64,000 nt of DNA, from positions 1 to 64,000 of the forward strand of contig CAMAXI010000009.1 of NCBI GenBank assembly GCA_945862165.1, given 5' to 3'. Under the pieces are notes generated by a model. The model ran no database searches. It was not told where the DNA came from and saw only the letters and a list, made by a program, of their open reading frames with translations. Positions 37,485 to 46,603 of the stretch are shown piece by piece. The stretch comes from Chryseobacterium gleum. Its GTDB lineage: Bacteria; Bacteroidota; Bacteroidia; Flavobacteriales_D; Crocinitomicaceae. Each line of letters starts with the position of its first letter. Position 1 is the stretch's first letter. The translations under genes were made by a program, and so were the position numbers.

Positions 37485-40400
37485 TTAATCCATTGAGATA
37501 TTTAATCCTAAACCTCTCAACTCATGTAATAATACATTGAAAGATTCTGGAATACCAGGTTCTGGAATATTGTCTCCTTTAACTATCGCTTCATAAGCTT
37601 TAGCACGACCCATTACATCATCCGATTTTACAGTCAAGATTTCTTGAAGGATATTAGCAGCACCAAATGCTTCTAATGCCCAAACCTCCATCTCACCAAA
37701 ACGTTGACCTCCAAATTGCGCTTTACCACCTAATGGTTGTTGCGTAATTAAAGAGTATGGACCTATGGAACGAGCATGCATTTTATCATCAACCATGTGT
37801 GATAATTTAAGCATATAAATCACACCTACTGTAGCAGTTTGGTGGAATCTATCTCCAGTACCTCCATCATATAAGTATGTCTTACCTGATCTAGGTACAC
37901 CAGCTTTATCCGTCCAATCATTGATTTCATCCGGTGTAGCACCATCGAAAATTGGAGTAGCAAACTTAACACCTAATTTTTCTCCAGCCCAACCAAGAAC
38001 TGTTTCATAAATTTGACCTAAGTTCATACGAGAAGGTACCCCAAGTGGATTCAATACGATATCAACTGGTGTTCCGTCTGCTAAGAAAGGCATGTCTTCC
38101 TGACGAACGATGTTTGCAACAATACCTTTGTTACCGTGACGTCCAGCCATTTTATCACCCACTTTTAACTTACGTTTTTTAGCGATGTAAACCTTAGCCA
38201 TTTTAACAATTCCAGCTGGAAGTTCATCTCCAACAGAAATATGGAATTTTTTACGTTTATAAGCACCCAATAAATCGTTTGCTTTAATTGTAAAATTATG
38301 AATTACACGACCAATTAAAGTATTAACATTTGTATCACCCGTCCAGTTTGAAGGATTTACAATAGAGTAATCAATAGAAAGTAATGCTTTTTGCGAGAAT
38401 TTACTTCCTTTCTTAATAATTTCTTCTTTGAAATTATTGAAAACTCCATTTGATTTCGTTTCACCTAAAATACTTACTAATTTATCAACAAGTTTTTCTT
38501 TAAGTGTATGGAAATCTTTTTCATAATCTGAATCTAAAGATTCAAGGATTGGTTTGTCTTGTGCCTTAGATTTTCTATCCTTAACAGAACGAGAGAACAA
38601 TTTTTTACCGATAACAACACCTCTTAAAGATGGACCAGCTTTCAAAGAAGCATCTTTTACATCGCCCGCTTTGTCACCAAAGATAGCACGTAATAATTTT
38701 TCCTCTGGAGATGGATCTGTCTCACCTTTTGGAGTGATTTTACCAATTAAAATATCCCCTTCTTTAATTTCAGCACCAATACGAATTAAACCATTTTCAT
38801 CTAAATCTTTTGTTGCTTCTTCACTTACGTTTGGAATATCAGAAGTTAATTCTTCCATACCACGTTTAGTATCTCTTACTTCTAATGTATACTCATCGAT
38901 ATGAATAGAAGTAAAAATATCATCCCGTACAACTTTTTCAGAAATTACGATCGCATCTTCAAAGTTATACCCTTTCCAAGGCATAAAAGCTACTTTAAGA
39001 TTTTGTCCTAAAGCTAGTTCTCCTTGTTGTGTTGCATAACCCTCACAAAGTACTTGACCTTTCTCAACTTTATCGCCTTTTTTAACAATTGGTTTCAAGT
39101 TAATCGTTGTACTTTGGTTTGTTTTTTGGAACTTAGTTAAAGCATAGTGTTTCGTTTCACTATCAAAACTTACCAATTTATCATCTGCATTCCAATCATA
39201 ACGAATTACGATTTCATTTGCATCTACATATTCAACAGTACCATTACCTTCTGCGTTAATTAATACACGAGAATCACGCGCAACTAAACGCTCGATACCA
39301 GTACCAACAATTGGAGAATTAGGTTTTAATAAAGGAACTGCTTGACGTTGCATGTTAGATCCCATCAATGCACGATTGGCATCATCATGCTCCAAGAAAG
39401 GAATTGAAGAAGCCGCAATAGATGCAATTTGGTTTGCACCAACATCCATTAAGTGAAGATTTTTAGGATTAACAACTGGGAAATCTCCTTCAAAACGAGC
39501 TTTAACAACGTCATTTAAGAATTTACCAGAATCATCAATGTTTGCATTCGCTTGCGCAATCATTTTTGCATCTTCCTCTTCAGCAGTTAAATAAACTGGT
39601 TCATCTAACTTCACTTTACCATCCACAACTGCACGGTAAGGAGTTTCAATAAATCCTAATTTATTCACTTTCGCATAAACACACAAAGAAGAAATCAAAC
39701 CAATATTTGGTCCCTCTGGAGTTTCGATAGTACACAAACGACCATAGTGCGTATAGTGAACATCACGAACCTCAAAACCAGCTCTTTCTCTTGATAAACC
39801 ACCAGGTCCTAGAGCCGATAAACGGCGTTTGTGCGTAACCTCAGATAATGGATTCGTTTGATCCATAAATTGAGATAACTGGTTAGTTCCAAAGAAAGAA
39901 TTAATTACAGAAGATAATGTTTTAGCATTAATCAAATCGATAGGGGTGAATACCTCATTATCACGTACATTCATACGCTCACGAATTGTTCTAGCCATAC
40001 GTGCTAAACCAACTCCAAATTGAGCATATAATTGTTCGCCAACTGTTCTAACACGACGATTTGACAAGTGATCAATATCATCCACATCTGCTTTTGAGTT
40101 GATTAACTCAATCAAATATTTAATGATACAAATTATATCATTTTTAGTTAATACACGAGATGTCTCAGTATCTTCTAATTTTAGTTTTTTATTTAATCTG
40201 AAACGACCTACTTCCCCTAAATCGTAACGAGTATCGGAGAAGAATAATTTCTCAAATACACCTTTAGCAGTTTCATAATCTGGTGGTTCAGCGTTACGTA
40301 ATTGTCTATAGATATGCTCTACAGCTTCTTTTTCAGAATTAGATGTATCTTTCTGTAAGGTATTATAAATAATCGTAAAATCTGCAGAGTTTACATCTTC

Positions 40401-41294
40401 TTTATGTAAGATAACCGTTTTAACTCCTGCATCGATAATTAAATCAATGTGTTCATCAGCAATGATTGTTTCACGATCTAAGATTACTTCATTACGTTCG
40501 ATAGAAACAACTTCTCCTGTATCCTCATCAACGAAATCTTCGATCCATGTTTTTAAAACACGTGCAGCAAGTTTTCTTCCGGTTAATTTTTTCAAATTAA
40601 CTTTTGTAACTTTTACTTCATCCGCTAATCCAAATATTTCAAGGATATCTTTATCCGTTTCATATCCGATAGCACGGAATAATGTTGTTACTGGTAATTT
40701 CTTTTTACGATCAATATATGCGTACATAACATTATTAATGTCTGTAGCAAATTCGATCCAAGAACCTTTAAAAGGAATAACACGAGCAGAGTATAACTTA
40801 GTCCCGTTCGCATGGCGACTTTGACCAAAGAAAACCCCTGGAGAACGGTGTAATTGAGAAACAATAACACGTTCCGCTCCGTTAACTACAAATGATCCTT
40901 TCGGAGTCATATAAGGAATTGTACCTAAATAAACATCTTGAACAATCGTTTCAAAATCTTCGTGTTCAGGATCTGTACAATATAACTTCAATTTAGCTTT
41001 CAGTGGAACACTGTAAGTTAAACCTCTATCGATACATTCTTCAATCGTATATCTTGGTGGATCAATGAAATAATCCAAGAATTCTAATACAAATTGATTT
41101 CTTGTATCCGTAATAGGAAAGTTTTCAGAAAATACTTTAAAAAGACCTTCACTATTTCTGTTTTCTGGAGTAGTTTCCAATTGGAAAAACTCTTGGAAGG
41201 ATTTTAATTGAATATCCAAAAAATCAGGATACTCAATTGGGTTTTTGCTTGAAGCAAAATTTATTCTTGTCGATTTGTTGGTTGGTGTTGCCAA
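37485..41294 (-). CDS. rpoB: RNA polymerase subunit beta
   Basis: 1269 aa. The rifampicin-site region reads [21 protein letters not shown] followed by [13 protein letters not shown], so the residues equivalent to E. coli D516, H526 and S531 are wild type. The C-terminal active-centre segment [17 protein letters not shown] (about 1030) is intact. It follows rplL after a 107-base spacer with a terminator-like hairpin and forms one operon with rpoC. Confidence 0.99.
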   Translation of the reverse strand: MATPTNKSTRINFASSKNPIEYPDFLDIQLKSFQEFFQLETTPENRNSEGLFKVFSENFPITDTRNQFVLEFLDYFIDPPRYTIEECIDRGLTYSVPLKAKLKLYCTDPEHEDFETIVQDVYLGTIPYMTPKGSFVVNGAERVIVSQLHRSPGVFFGQSRHANGTKLYSARVIPFKGSWIEFATDINNVMYAYIDRKKKLPVTTLFRAIGYETDKDILEIFGLADEVKVTKVNLKKLTGRKLAARVLKTWIEDFVDEDTGEVVSIERNEVILDRETIIADEHIDLIIDAGVKTVILHKEDVNSADFTIIYNTLQKDTSNSEKEAVEHIYRQLRNAEPPDYETAKGVFEKLFFSDTRYDLGEVGRFRLNKKLKLEDTETSRVLTKNDIICIIKYLIELINSKADVDDIDHLSNRRVRTVGEQLYAQFGVGLARMARTIRERMNVRDNEVFTPIDLINAKTLSSVINSFFGTNQLSQFMDQTNPLSEVTHKRRLSALGPGGLSRERAGFEVRDVHYTHYGRLCTIETPEGPNIGLISSLCVYAKVNKLGFIETPYRAVVDGKVKLDEPVYLTAEEEDAKMIAQANANIDDSGKFLNDVVKARFEGDFPVVNPKNLHLMDVGANQIASIAASSIPFLEHDDANRALMGSNMQRQAVPLLKPNSPIVGTGIERLVARDSRVLINAEGNGTVEYVDANEIVIRYDWNADDKLVSFDSETKHYALTKFQKTNQSTTINLKPIVKKGDKVEKGQVLCEGYATQQGELALGQNLKVAFMPWKGYNFEDAIVISEKVVRDDIFTSIHIDEYTLEVRDTKRGMEELTSDIPNVSEEATKDLDENGLIRIGAEIKEGDILIGKITPKGETDPSPEEKLLRAIFGDKAGDVKDASLKAGPSLRGVVIGKKLFSRSVKDRKSKAQDKPILESLDSDYEKDFHTLKEKLVDKLVSILGETKSNGVFNNFKEEIIKKGSKFSQKALLSIDYSIVNPSNWTGDTNVNTLIGRVIHNFTIKANDLLGAYKRKKFHISVGDELPAGIVKMAKVYIAKKRKLKVGDKMAGRHGNKGIVANIVRQEDMPFLADGTPVDIVLNPLGVPSRMNLGQIYETVLGWAGEKLGVKFATPIFDGATPDEINDWTDKAGVPRSGKTYLYDGGTGDRFHQTATVGVIYMLKLSHMVDDKMHARSIGPYSLITQQPLGGKAQFGGQRFGEMEVWALEAFGAANILQEILTVKSDDVMGRAKAYEAIVKGDNIPEPGIPESFNVLLHELRGLGLNISMD

Positions 41295-41348
41295 GGCTAA
41301 AAGAATTAATTGAAAATTGGACTCTTATTTGCACTCATTTTAAAAAAT

Positions 41349-41378
41349 AGGAATAGGCACTACTCAAGAGTAGTGCCT
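41349..41378 (-). terminator. Attenuator hairpin between rplL and rpoB
   Basis: AGGCACTACT (41355-41364) pairs with AGTAGTGCCT (41369-41378). On the minus strand the stem is followed by TATTCCTATTTTTT. It lies 24 bases past the rplL stop and 60 bases before rpoB, the position where other bacteria have a partial terminator that lowers rpoBC expression relative to ribosomal proteins. Confidence 0.75.
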
Positions 41379-41401
41379 TTCCTATATATTTTAAGTCGAA
41401 A

Positions 41402-41779
41402 TTATTTAACCTCAACTTCAGCACCTGCTTCAATAAGAGCAGCTTTAAGTGCTTCTGCTTCGTCTTTAGAGATACCTTCTTTCAAAGTTGAAGGAGCAGC
41501 ATCTACTAAATCTTTAGATTCTTTCAAACCGTTACCAGTTAATTCTTTCACTAATTTCACTACAGCAAGTTTGTTAGGTCCACCAGCTTTTAAGATAACA
41601 TCAAATTCTGTTTTCTCTTCAGCAGCTTCACCAGCTCCAGCACCACCACCAGCAACCATTACTGCAGCAGCAGCAGCAGGCTCGATTCCGTACTCATCTT
41701 TTAAAATAGTAGCAAGTTCATTAACTTCTTTTACTGTAAGGTTTACTAGCGTTTCCGCGATTTGTTTTAAATCAGCCAT
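41402..41779 (-). CDS. rplL: Ribosomal protein bL12 (L7/L12)
   Basis: 125 aa, normal length. The N-terminal dimer domain (1-35) is followed by an Ala/Gly-rich hinge ([21 protein letters not shown], about 36-56) and the C-terminal factor-binding domain ([39 protein letters not shown]). It forms the ribosomal stalk with L10 and recruits elongation factors. It is 41 bases after rplJ and upstream of the attenuator before rpoB. Confidence 0.98.
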   Translation of the reverse strand: MADLKQIAETLVNLTVKEVNELATILKDEYGIEPAAAAAVMVAGGGAGAGEAAEEKTEFDVILKAGGPNKLAVVKLVKELTGNGLKESKDLVDAAPSTLKEGISKDEAEALKAALIEAGAEVEVK

Positions 41780-41820
41780 TTTATTTTAGTTTAAAAATTT
41801 TTAACAATTTATTTAATTAA

Positions 41821-42342
41821 TTACGCTCTTTCTTCAAGCGTTTTCAAGATACCTGCAATTTTACCACCTTGACCTTTAAGCGCCGAGATAACATTTTTAG
41901 CAGGACTTTGAAGTAATCCAACGATTTCACCAAGAAGTTCATCTTTAGACTTAATATTTGCAAGTGTTTCAAGTTGATTATCTCCAATAAAGATAGCTTC
42001 ACCAACAAATGCACCTTTAAGAACAGGTTTTGAATTTTTCTTACGAAACTCTTGAATAATTTTAGCAGGAATATTACCTACTTCTGCAAACATAATTGAT
42101 GTAGGTCCAGCAAGTACTTCAGACAATTGTCCGTAGTCAATACCTTCCACACGCTGCATTGCTTTTTCAAGAAGTGTATTTTTTACCACTTTTAAAGTAA
42201 CACCAGATTGGAAACATTTTCTACGTAAGTTATTGATAACTTCAACTGTTAATTCAGAAGTATCTGCCAAATAGAATACACCAGCTTGTGTTAATTCTGC
42301 AGTCAGATCGTCTATGTATTTAGCTTTGTCTTCTTTTGTCAT
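41821..42342 (-). CDS. rplJ: Ribosomal protein uL10
   Basis: 173 aa. N-terminal 23S rRNA-binding domain (VINNLRRKCFQSGVTLKVVK, VLAGPTSIMF) and a C-terminal helix for L12 dimers (VISALKGQGGKIAGILKTLEE). It anchors the stalk. Only 13 bases separate it from rplA, so there is no room for a separate L10 leader like that of E. coli; autoregulation, if present, must act inside the 3' end of rplA or at the rplK leader. Confidence 0.97.
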   Translation of the reverse strand: MTKEDKAKYIDDLTAELTQAGVFYLADTSELTVEVINNLRRKCFQSGVTLKVVKNTLLEKAMQRVEGIDYGQLSEVLAGPTSIMFAEVGNIPAKIIQEFRKKNSKPVLKGAFVGEAIFIGDNQLETLANIKSKDELLGEIVGLLQSPAKNVISALKGQGGKIAGILKTLEERA

Positions 42343-42355
42343 AATTACTAAGTTT

Positions 42356-43051
42356 TTAAGCTAACACAGATTTAGCATCAATTTGAACACTAGGACTCAT
42401 AGTTGAAGATATGTACAAACTTTTAATGTAAGTACCTTTCGCTGCAGATGGTTTCAATTTGTTTAACGCGGAAACTAGTTCAGCAGCATTATCACGCAAT
42501 TTGTCAACGTCAAAGCTAGCTTTTCCGATACCTGCGTGTATGTTACCATACTTATCCACTTTAAAATCAATTTTACCAGCTTTCACCTCTTCAACTGCTT
42601 TACCAACTTCCATCGTTACAGTTCCTGTTTTTGGATTAGGCATTAAAGATCTAGGACCTAAAATTCTACCTAAAGCACCAACTTTACCCATAACTGAAGG
42701 CATAGTGATAATAACGTCAATGTCCGTCCATCCACCTTTGATTTTTTCAATGTAGTCATCTAATCCAACGTGATCAGCACCTGCAGCTTTAGCTTCAGCT
42801 TCTTTGTCAGGAGTACAAAGTACAAGTACTTTAACATCCTTACCAGTTCCGTGAGGCAAAGCAACAGTTCCACGAACCATTTGATTAGCTTTTCTAGGAT
42901 CTACTCCTAATCGTACACTAATATCTACAGAAGCATCGAACTTTGTAGTAGTAATTACCTTAACTAAATCACATGCTTCAACTAAGGTATACGCTTTAGC
43001 CAAGTCTACTTTAGCCAAAACTTCTTTTCTTTTTTTAGAAATTCTTCCCAT
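42356..43051 (-). CDS. rplA: Ribosomal protein uL1
   Basis: 231 aa from ATG 43051 ([14 protein letters not shown]), the usual N-terminus; a GTG at 43060 would overlap the rplK stop. It binds 23S rRNA at the L1 stalk and in many bacteria represses the rplKA mRNA. Signatures: [37 protein letters not shown] and [11 protein letters not shown]. It is 8 bases after rplK. Confidence 0.98.
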   Translation of the reverse strand: MGRISKKRKEVLAKVDLAKAYTLVEACDLVKVITTTKFDASVDISVRLGVDPRKANQMVRGTVALPHGTGKDVKVLVLCTPDKEAEAKAAGADHVGLDDYIEKIKGGWTDIDVIITMPSVMGKVGALGRILGPRSLMPNPKTGTVTMEVGKAVEEVKAGKIDFKVDKYGNIHAGIGKASFDVDKLRDNAAELVSALNKLKPSAAKGTYIKSLYISSTMSPSVQIDAKSVLA

Positions 43052-43059
43052 GTTTAACA

Positions 43060-43506
43060 CTATTTAGTTTTAGGTGCATCACCACCTTTAACAGTTACAC
43101 CCATACTTCTTGCCGTCCCAGCAACCATCGACATTGCTGCATCCACTGTAAAACAGTTTAAGTCAGGCATTTTGTCTTCTGCGATTGTTTTAACTTGATC
43201 CCAAGTCATAGAACCAACTTTCGTCTTGTTAGGCATAGCCGAACCTTTCTTAAGTTTAACAGTTTCCATGATTTGAATCGCTGTTGGAGGCGTTTTGATA
43301 ACAAAATCAAAAGATTTATCACTATAAACAGTGATAACACATGGTAAAACCTTTCCTGGCTTATCCTGCGTTCTAGCATTGTATTGCTTGCAGAATTCCA
43401 TAATGTTAACCCCTTTTGCACCTAGTGCGGGACCAACTGGAGGAGCTGGATTGGCTGCACCACCTTTGATCTGTAATTTGATCAATGCTGCTACTTCTTT
43501 AGCCAT
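43060..43506 (-). CDS. rplK: Ribosomal protein uL11
   Basis: 148 aa. Signatures: [20 protein letters not shown] (residues 8-27), [15 protein letters not shown], and the C-terminal [14 protein letters not shown]. It binds the GTPase-associated centre of 23S rRNA and is needed for stringent response signalling. It follows nusG after an 81-base spacer that may hold the L1 regulatory leader. Confidence 0.98.
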   Translation of the reverse strand: MAKEVAALIKLQIKGGAANPAPPVGPALGAKGVNIMEFCKQYNARTQDKPGKVLPCVITVYSDKSFDFVIKTPPTAIQIMETVKLKKGSAMPNKTKVGSMTWDQVKTIAEDKMPDLNCFTVDAAMSMVAGTARSMGVTVKGGDAPKTK

Positions 43507-43587
43507 TATATTTAAATTATGTAGTCAACGTGAACGTCAAAAGGGAAGCTTTAGACAATTGGTTCACTCCTACGGGTTAATACAAAA
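43507..43587 (-). promoter_or_regulatory. Candidate L1-binding leader upstream of rplK
   Basis: The nusG-rplK spacer on the minus strand contains CCCGTAGGAGTGAACC and later GACGTTCACGTTGAC. The pair GTGAAC/GTTCAC can form a stem around a loop of about 28 bases. A CCGTGGGAG-like string in this spacer is common in other bacteria, where L1 binds the leader and represses rplKA. Position and dyad support the call; the L1 site was not verified. Confidence 0.4.
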
Positions 43588-44139
43588 TTATATTTCTTTT
43601 TCTACTTGCATGTAGCTCAACTCGAGTAGGTTTTTACGACCAAAGATCTTCACCATTACTTTAAGTTTTTTCTTGTCTTCATTTATTTCATCGATTGTAC
43701 CTGAGAAATTATTAAATGGACCATCAATTACTTTTACTGGTTCACCAATAACGAAAGGAATCTTCATTTCTTCTTCCGATTCTAATAACTCATCTACTTT
43801 ACCAAGAATACGATTCACTTCTGAAAGTCTCATTGGAACAGGATCACCTCCTTTTTCAGTTCCTAAGAAACCTATAACGTTAGGTATACCTTTAATAACG
43901 TGTTCAACTTCACCAACAAGAGAAGCTTCAATTAACACATATCCAGGAAGATAATTTTTTTCTTTACTAATTTTTTTTCCGTTTCTGATTTGGAAAACTT
44001 TTTCAGTAGGAATTAATACTTGTTCTACGAAGTCAGTTAATTTAAGTCTAGAGATTTCAAGTTCTAGGTATTCTTTCACTTTTTTCTCTTTCCCACTCAC
44101 AGCACGAACAACATACCATTTCTTCTTAATCTCACTCAT
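43588..44139 (-). CDS. nusG: Transcription termination/antitermination factor NusG
   Basis: 183 aa. NGN domain at residues 5-115 (WYVVRAVSGKEKKVKEYL, YLPGYVLIEA) and KOW domain at about 128-160 (IGEPVKVIDGPFNNFSGTIDEI). It binds the RNA polymerase clamp and links it to Rho or the ribosome. It lies 5 bases after secE, as in most bacteria. Confidence 0.97.
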   Translation of the reverse strand: MSEIKKKWYVVRAVSGKEKKVKEYLELEISRLKLTDFVEQVLIPTEKVFQIRNGKKISKEKNYLPGYVLIEASLVGEVEHVIKGIPNVIGFLGTEKGGDPVPMRLSEVNRILGKVDELLESEEEMKIPFVIGEPVKVIDGPFNNFSGTIDEINEDKKKLKVMVKIFGRKNLLELSYMQVEKEI

Positions 44140-44144
44140 AGCGA

Positions 44145-44369
44145 TTAATTAAACATTTGATAAATGAAACCTAATAATCCTTTCCAAGCAGATTTTTCTT
44201 CTCCTGAAATTCCGAAAACGAAATCCATTACAAAGATTAATACAGCGAAGATTAGTGTTGCAATAACAACGATAATTGTATTGTTTTGCAATTCTTTCCA
44301 AGTTGGCCAAGAAACGTTATGAACCATTTCATTGACTGTTTCGTCGATGTATGTTTTAAATTTTGACAC
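44145..44369 (-). CDS. secE: Preprotein translocase subunit SecE
   Basis: 74 aa from a GTG start at 44369 (reads MSKFKTYIDETVNEM). The open frame runs upstream to 44492, but that part is antisense-free tRNA-Trp sequence, so the long version is wrong. The conserved amphipathic segment EMVHNVSWPTWKELQNNT precedes the single membrane helix (about 31-53). SecE clamps SecY in the export channel. It lies between tRNA-Trp (20 bases upstream) and nusG. Confidence 0.95.
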   Translation of the reverse strand: MSKFKTYIDETVNEMVHNVSWPTWKELQNNTIIVVIATLIFAVLIFVMDFVFGISGEEKSAWKGLLGFIYQMFN

Positions 44370-44388
44370 TTTACTAAGTATTAATTTG

Positions 44389-44461
44389 CACGGGCGGTAG
44401 GGTTCGAACCCACGACCAATGGTTTTGGAGACCACTACTCTACCAGCTGAGCTACGCCCGT
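44389..44461 (-). tRNA. trnW: tRNA-Trp (CCA)
   Basis: 73 bases. Acceptor ACGGGCG/CGCCCGT with discriminator G, D-arm GCTCAGCTGGTAGAGT, anticodon loop CTCCAAA with anticodon CCA, T-loop GGTTCGAACCC. The 3' CCA is not encoded. It lies between the tuf terminator and secE. Confidence 0.97.
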
Positions 44462-44465
44462 GTGT

Positions 44466-44487
44466 AAAAAGGGGGAACAAGTCCCCC
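44466..44487 (-). terminator. Terminator after tuf
   Basis: On the minus strand GGGGGACTTGTTCCCCC is followed by TTTTT. It lies between the tuf stop and tRNA-Trp, so tRNA-Trp-secE-nusG either depends on read-through or has a promoter that I could not see in the remaining few bases. Confidence 0.8.
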
Positions 44488-44519
44488 TTCACAATTTATT
44501 ATTTTATTTAATCTAGTGA

Positions 44520-45707
44520 TTAAGCGATAATCTCAGTAACTTGACCAGCACCTACAGTTCTACCACCCTCACGGATAGCGAAACGTAAACCTTTGTCCAT
44601 AGCTACAGGAACGATTAATTTCACATTGATTGATACGTTATCACCTGGCATAACCATGTCACGTCCGTCAGTTAAGAAAATCTCACCTGTTACATCCGTA
44701 GTACGGAAGTAGAATTGAGGACGGTATTTATCATGGAATGGAGTGTGACGTCCACCTTCTTCTTTTTTCAATACATAGATCTCAGCTTTGAAATCTGTGT
44801 GAGGCTTAACTGTACCTGGTTTAGCGATAACCATACCACGTTTGATTTGAGATTTCTCAATACCACGTAATAAAAGACCAACGTTGTCACCAGCTTCACC
44901 TCTATCTAAGATTTTACGGAACATTTCAACCCCAGTACAAGTAGAAGATAATTTAACATCACCCATACCTAAGATATCAACTGCATCACCTGTATTGATA
45001 ACACCTGCTTCAATTCTTCCTGTTGCTACAGTACCACGACCTGTAATCGTAAATACATCTTCAACTGGCATCAAAAATGGTTTATCAACGTCACGTGGAG
45101 GAAGTTCGATGTAAGTATCAACTGCATCCATTAATTCGTCAACTTTAGCAACCCAAGAAGCTTCACCGTTCAATGCACCTAATGCTGAACCTTGAATAAC
45201 TGGAGTGTTATCGCCATCGTATTTGTAGAAAGATAATAACTCACGGATTTCCATTTCAACTAACTCAAGTAATTCAGCATCATCAACCATATCCACTTTA
45301 TTCATGAAAACAACCATTCTTGGAACACCTACTTGGCGACCTAAAAGGATGTGCTCACGTGTTTGTGGCATTGGTCCATCAGTTGCAGCAACTACAAGGA
45401 TAGCACCATCCATTTGAGCAGCACCTGTAACCATGTTTTTTACGTAATCCGCGTGACCTGGACAGTCAACGTGTGCGTAGTGACGGTTTAAAGTTTCGTA
45501 CTCAATGTGAGAAGTGTTGATAGTAATACCACGTTCTTTTTCTTCTGGAGCGTTGTCGATAGAAGAGAAATCACGTACTGCAGCAAGACCTTTAGACGCT
45601 AATACGCTAGAGATAGCAGCAGTTAATGTTGTTTTACCGTGGTCAACGTGACCAATAGTCCCGATGTTAACGTGTGGTTTCGAACGGTTAAAATTTTCTT
45701 TAGCCAT
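44520..45707 (-). CDS. tuf: Elongation factor Tu
   Basis: 395 aa GTPase that carries aminoacyl-tRNA to the ribosome. G motifs: [10 protein letters not shown] (residues 19-28), DCPGHADYV (about 81), NKVDMVDD (about 136), and the switch region [16 protein letters not shown]. The C-terminal barrels end [21 protein letters not shown]. It follows a four-tRNA cluster, as tufB does in E. coli. A -7 element of its own is at 45749-45756. Confidence 0.99.
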   Translation of the reverse strand: MAKENFNRSKPHVNIGTIGHVDHGKTTLTAAISSVLASKGLAAVRDFSSIDNAPEEKERGITINTSHIEYETLNRHYAHVDCPGHADYVKNMVTGAAQMDGAILVVAATDGPMPQTREHILLGRQVGVPRMVVFMNKVDMVDDAELLELVEMEIRELLSFYKYDGDNTPVIQGSALGALNGEASWVAKVDELMDAVDTYIELPPRDVDKPFLMPVEDVFTITGRGTVATGRIEAGVINTGDAVDILGMGDVKLSSTCTGVEMFRKILDRGEAGDNVGLLLRGIEKSQIKRGMVIAKPGTVKPHTDFKAEIYVLKKEEGGRHTPFHDKYRPQFYFRTTDVTGEIFLTDGRDMVMPGDNVSINVKLIVPVAMDKGLRFAIREGGRTVGAGQVTEIIA

Positions 45708-45748
45708 TGTTTTTGTTACTTTTTAGTTATTAATTAATTGCCATTTTA

Positions 45749-45756
45749 CAAATATA
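45749..45756 (-). promoter_or_regulatory. Candidate -7 element (TATATTTG) in front of tuf
   Basis: TATATTTG on the minus strand, 42 bases upstream of the tuf ATG and downstream of the last tRNA. It would let tuf be made independently of the tRNA transcript. No clear -33 partner. Confidence 0.5.
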
Positions 45757-45793
45757 CAAAATTTCACCCAATAATTGGATGAATCTTTGCATG

Positions 45794-45865
45794 AGCCAAT
45801 GACGAGAATTGAACTCGTGACCTCTTCCTTACCAAGGAAGCGCTCTACCCCTGAGCTACACCGGC
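45794..45865 (-). tRNA. trnT: tRNA-Thr (GGU)
   Basis: 72 bases. Acceptor GCCGGTG/CATTGGC (two G-U pairs), discriminator T, anticodon stem CTTCC/GGAAG with loop TTGGTAA (anticodon GGT), T-loop GTTCAATTC. CCA is not encoded. Confidence 0.96.
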
Positions 45866-45881
45866 AATCTTTTAAAAAATG

Positions 45882-45954
45882 AGCGGGAGACGAGATTCGA
45901 ACTCGCGACCCTCAGCTTGGAAGGCTGACGCTCTACCAACTGAGCTACTCCCGC
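45882..45954 (-). tRNA. trnG: tRNA-Gly (UCC)
   Basis: 73 bases. Acceptor GCGGGAG/CTCCCGC, discriminator T, anticodon stem TCAGC/GCTGA with loop CTTCCAA (anticodon TCC), T-loop GTTCGAATC. CCA is not encoded. Confidence 0.97.
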
Positions 45955-45978
45955 TTATACTAAATTCTTCAATGTGTG

Positions 45979-46060
45979 TGGGGGTAGATGGACTCGAACC
46001 AACGATACCGTGAGGTGACAGATTTACAGTCTGCTGCAATAGCCACTATGCGATACCCCC
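45979..46060 (-). tRNA. trnY: tRNA-Tyr (GUA)
   Basis: 82 bases with the long variable arm of a class II tRNA (CACCTCACGGTATC region). Acceptor GGGGGTA/TACCCCC, discriminator A, anticodon loop CTGTAAA (anticodon GTA). CCA is not encoded. Confidence 0.97.
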
Positions 46061-46068
46061 AAAAATGG

Positions 46069-46142
46069 AGCCGGTGGAGGGACTCGAACCTCCGACCTGC
46101 TGATTACAAATCAGCTGCTCTAGCCAACTGAGCTACACCGGC
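46069..46142 (-). tRNA. trnT: tRNA-Thr (UGU)
   Basis: 74 bases. Acceptor GCCGGTG/CACCGGC, discriminator T, anticodon stem CTGAT/ATCAG with loop TTGTA core (anticodon TGT), T-loop GTTCGAGTC. First tRNA of the cluster Thr-Tyr-Gly-Thr-tuf, the same order as thrU-tyrU-glyT-thrT-tufB in E. coli. Confidence 0.97.
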
Positions 46143-46200
46143 GCATTGAATATGGTAATTAAATTTTAAAAGAACGATTTAAATTTCCCGTTTGGGTTTG

Positions 46201-46231
46201 CAAATATACAAATGATTTTTATGTCTACAAA
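46201..46231 (-). promoter_or_regulatory. Promoter of the tRNA-tuf transcript
   Basis: On the minus strand TTTG (46231-46228), a 19-base spacer, and TATATTTG (46208-46201) match both Bacteroidota promoter elements exactly. The first tRNA begins about 59 bases downstream. Confidence 0.75.
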
Positions 46232-46256
46232 CATTTTGAAGGTTTTTTTTAAAAAA

Positions 46257-46287
46257 TTTACAGGAGGATTAATTGCCCTCCTGTAAA
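46257..46287 (-). terminator. Terminator of xerC-hpf
   Basis: TTTACAGGAGG (46257-46267) and CCTCCTGTAAA (46277-46287) form an 11-bp stem, followed on the minus strand by TTTTTT. It begins 19 bases past the hpf stop and insulates the tRNA promoter. Confidence 0.88.
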
Positions 46288-46305
46288 TCTATTGTTTTCA
46301 ATTAT

Positions 46306-46599
46306 TTAAAATGCTTTTTCCTTCTCCTTTAGAACTTGTTTTCTTACTGCCTCTACTGCTAAATCTACCGCTTCCTCAAATGACTTAGCTTGTTTTTTAG
46401 CAAAAAGTTCTTTCCCTGGAAGATGAACTTTAACCTCCCCTATCTTATTATCTACATCTGTTGTGTTTTCTAAACGAAGAAAAACCTCGCCAGATACGAT
46501 GTGATCATTAAATAAATTTAGTTTTCCCACTTTTTCTTCAATGTAATCAACCAATTTTTTGTCAACTGAAAAGTGAACTGAATGTACTTTGATATCCAT
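46306..46599 (-). CDS. hpf: Ribosome hibernation promoting factor (short HPF/RaiA)
   Basis: 97 aa from ATG 46599 (MDIKVHSVHFSVDKKLVDYI); a GTG at 46620 lies within the recombinase gene and is unlikely. It binds the 30S decoding region and inactivates or dimerises ribosomes in stationary phase. The beta-alpha-beta-beta-beta-alpha pattern, FLRLENTTDVDNKIGEVKVHLPG and the helix FEEAVDLAVEAVRKQV are typical. It lacks the C-terminal dimerisation domain of long HPF. It is 4 bases after xerC and so cotranscribed with it. Confidence 0.9.
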   Translation of the reverse strand: MDIKVHSVHFSVDKKLVDYIEEKVGKLNLFNDHIVSGEVFLRLENTTDVDNKIGEVKVHLPGKELFAKKQAKSFEEAVDLAVEAVRKQVLKEKEKAF

Positions 46600-46603
46600 G
46601 ACT

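Noticed and set aside
44370-44492. N-terminal extension of secE
   Set aside because: It would translate the tRNA-Trp gene; the GTG at 44369 gives the normal 74-aa protein.
45708-46142. Genomic island inserted at the tRNA cluster
   Set aside because: All four tRNAs are intact and no repeated tRNA 3' ends or integrase genes are next to them.
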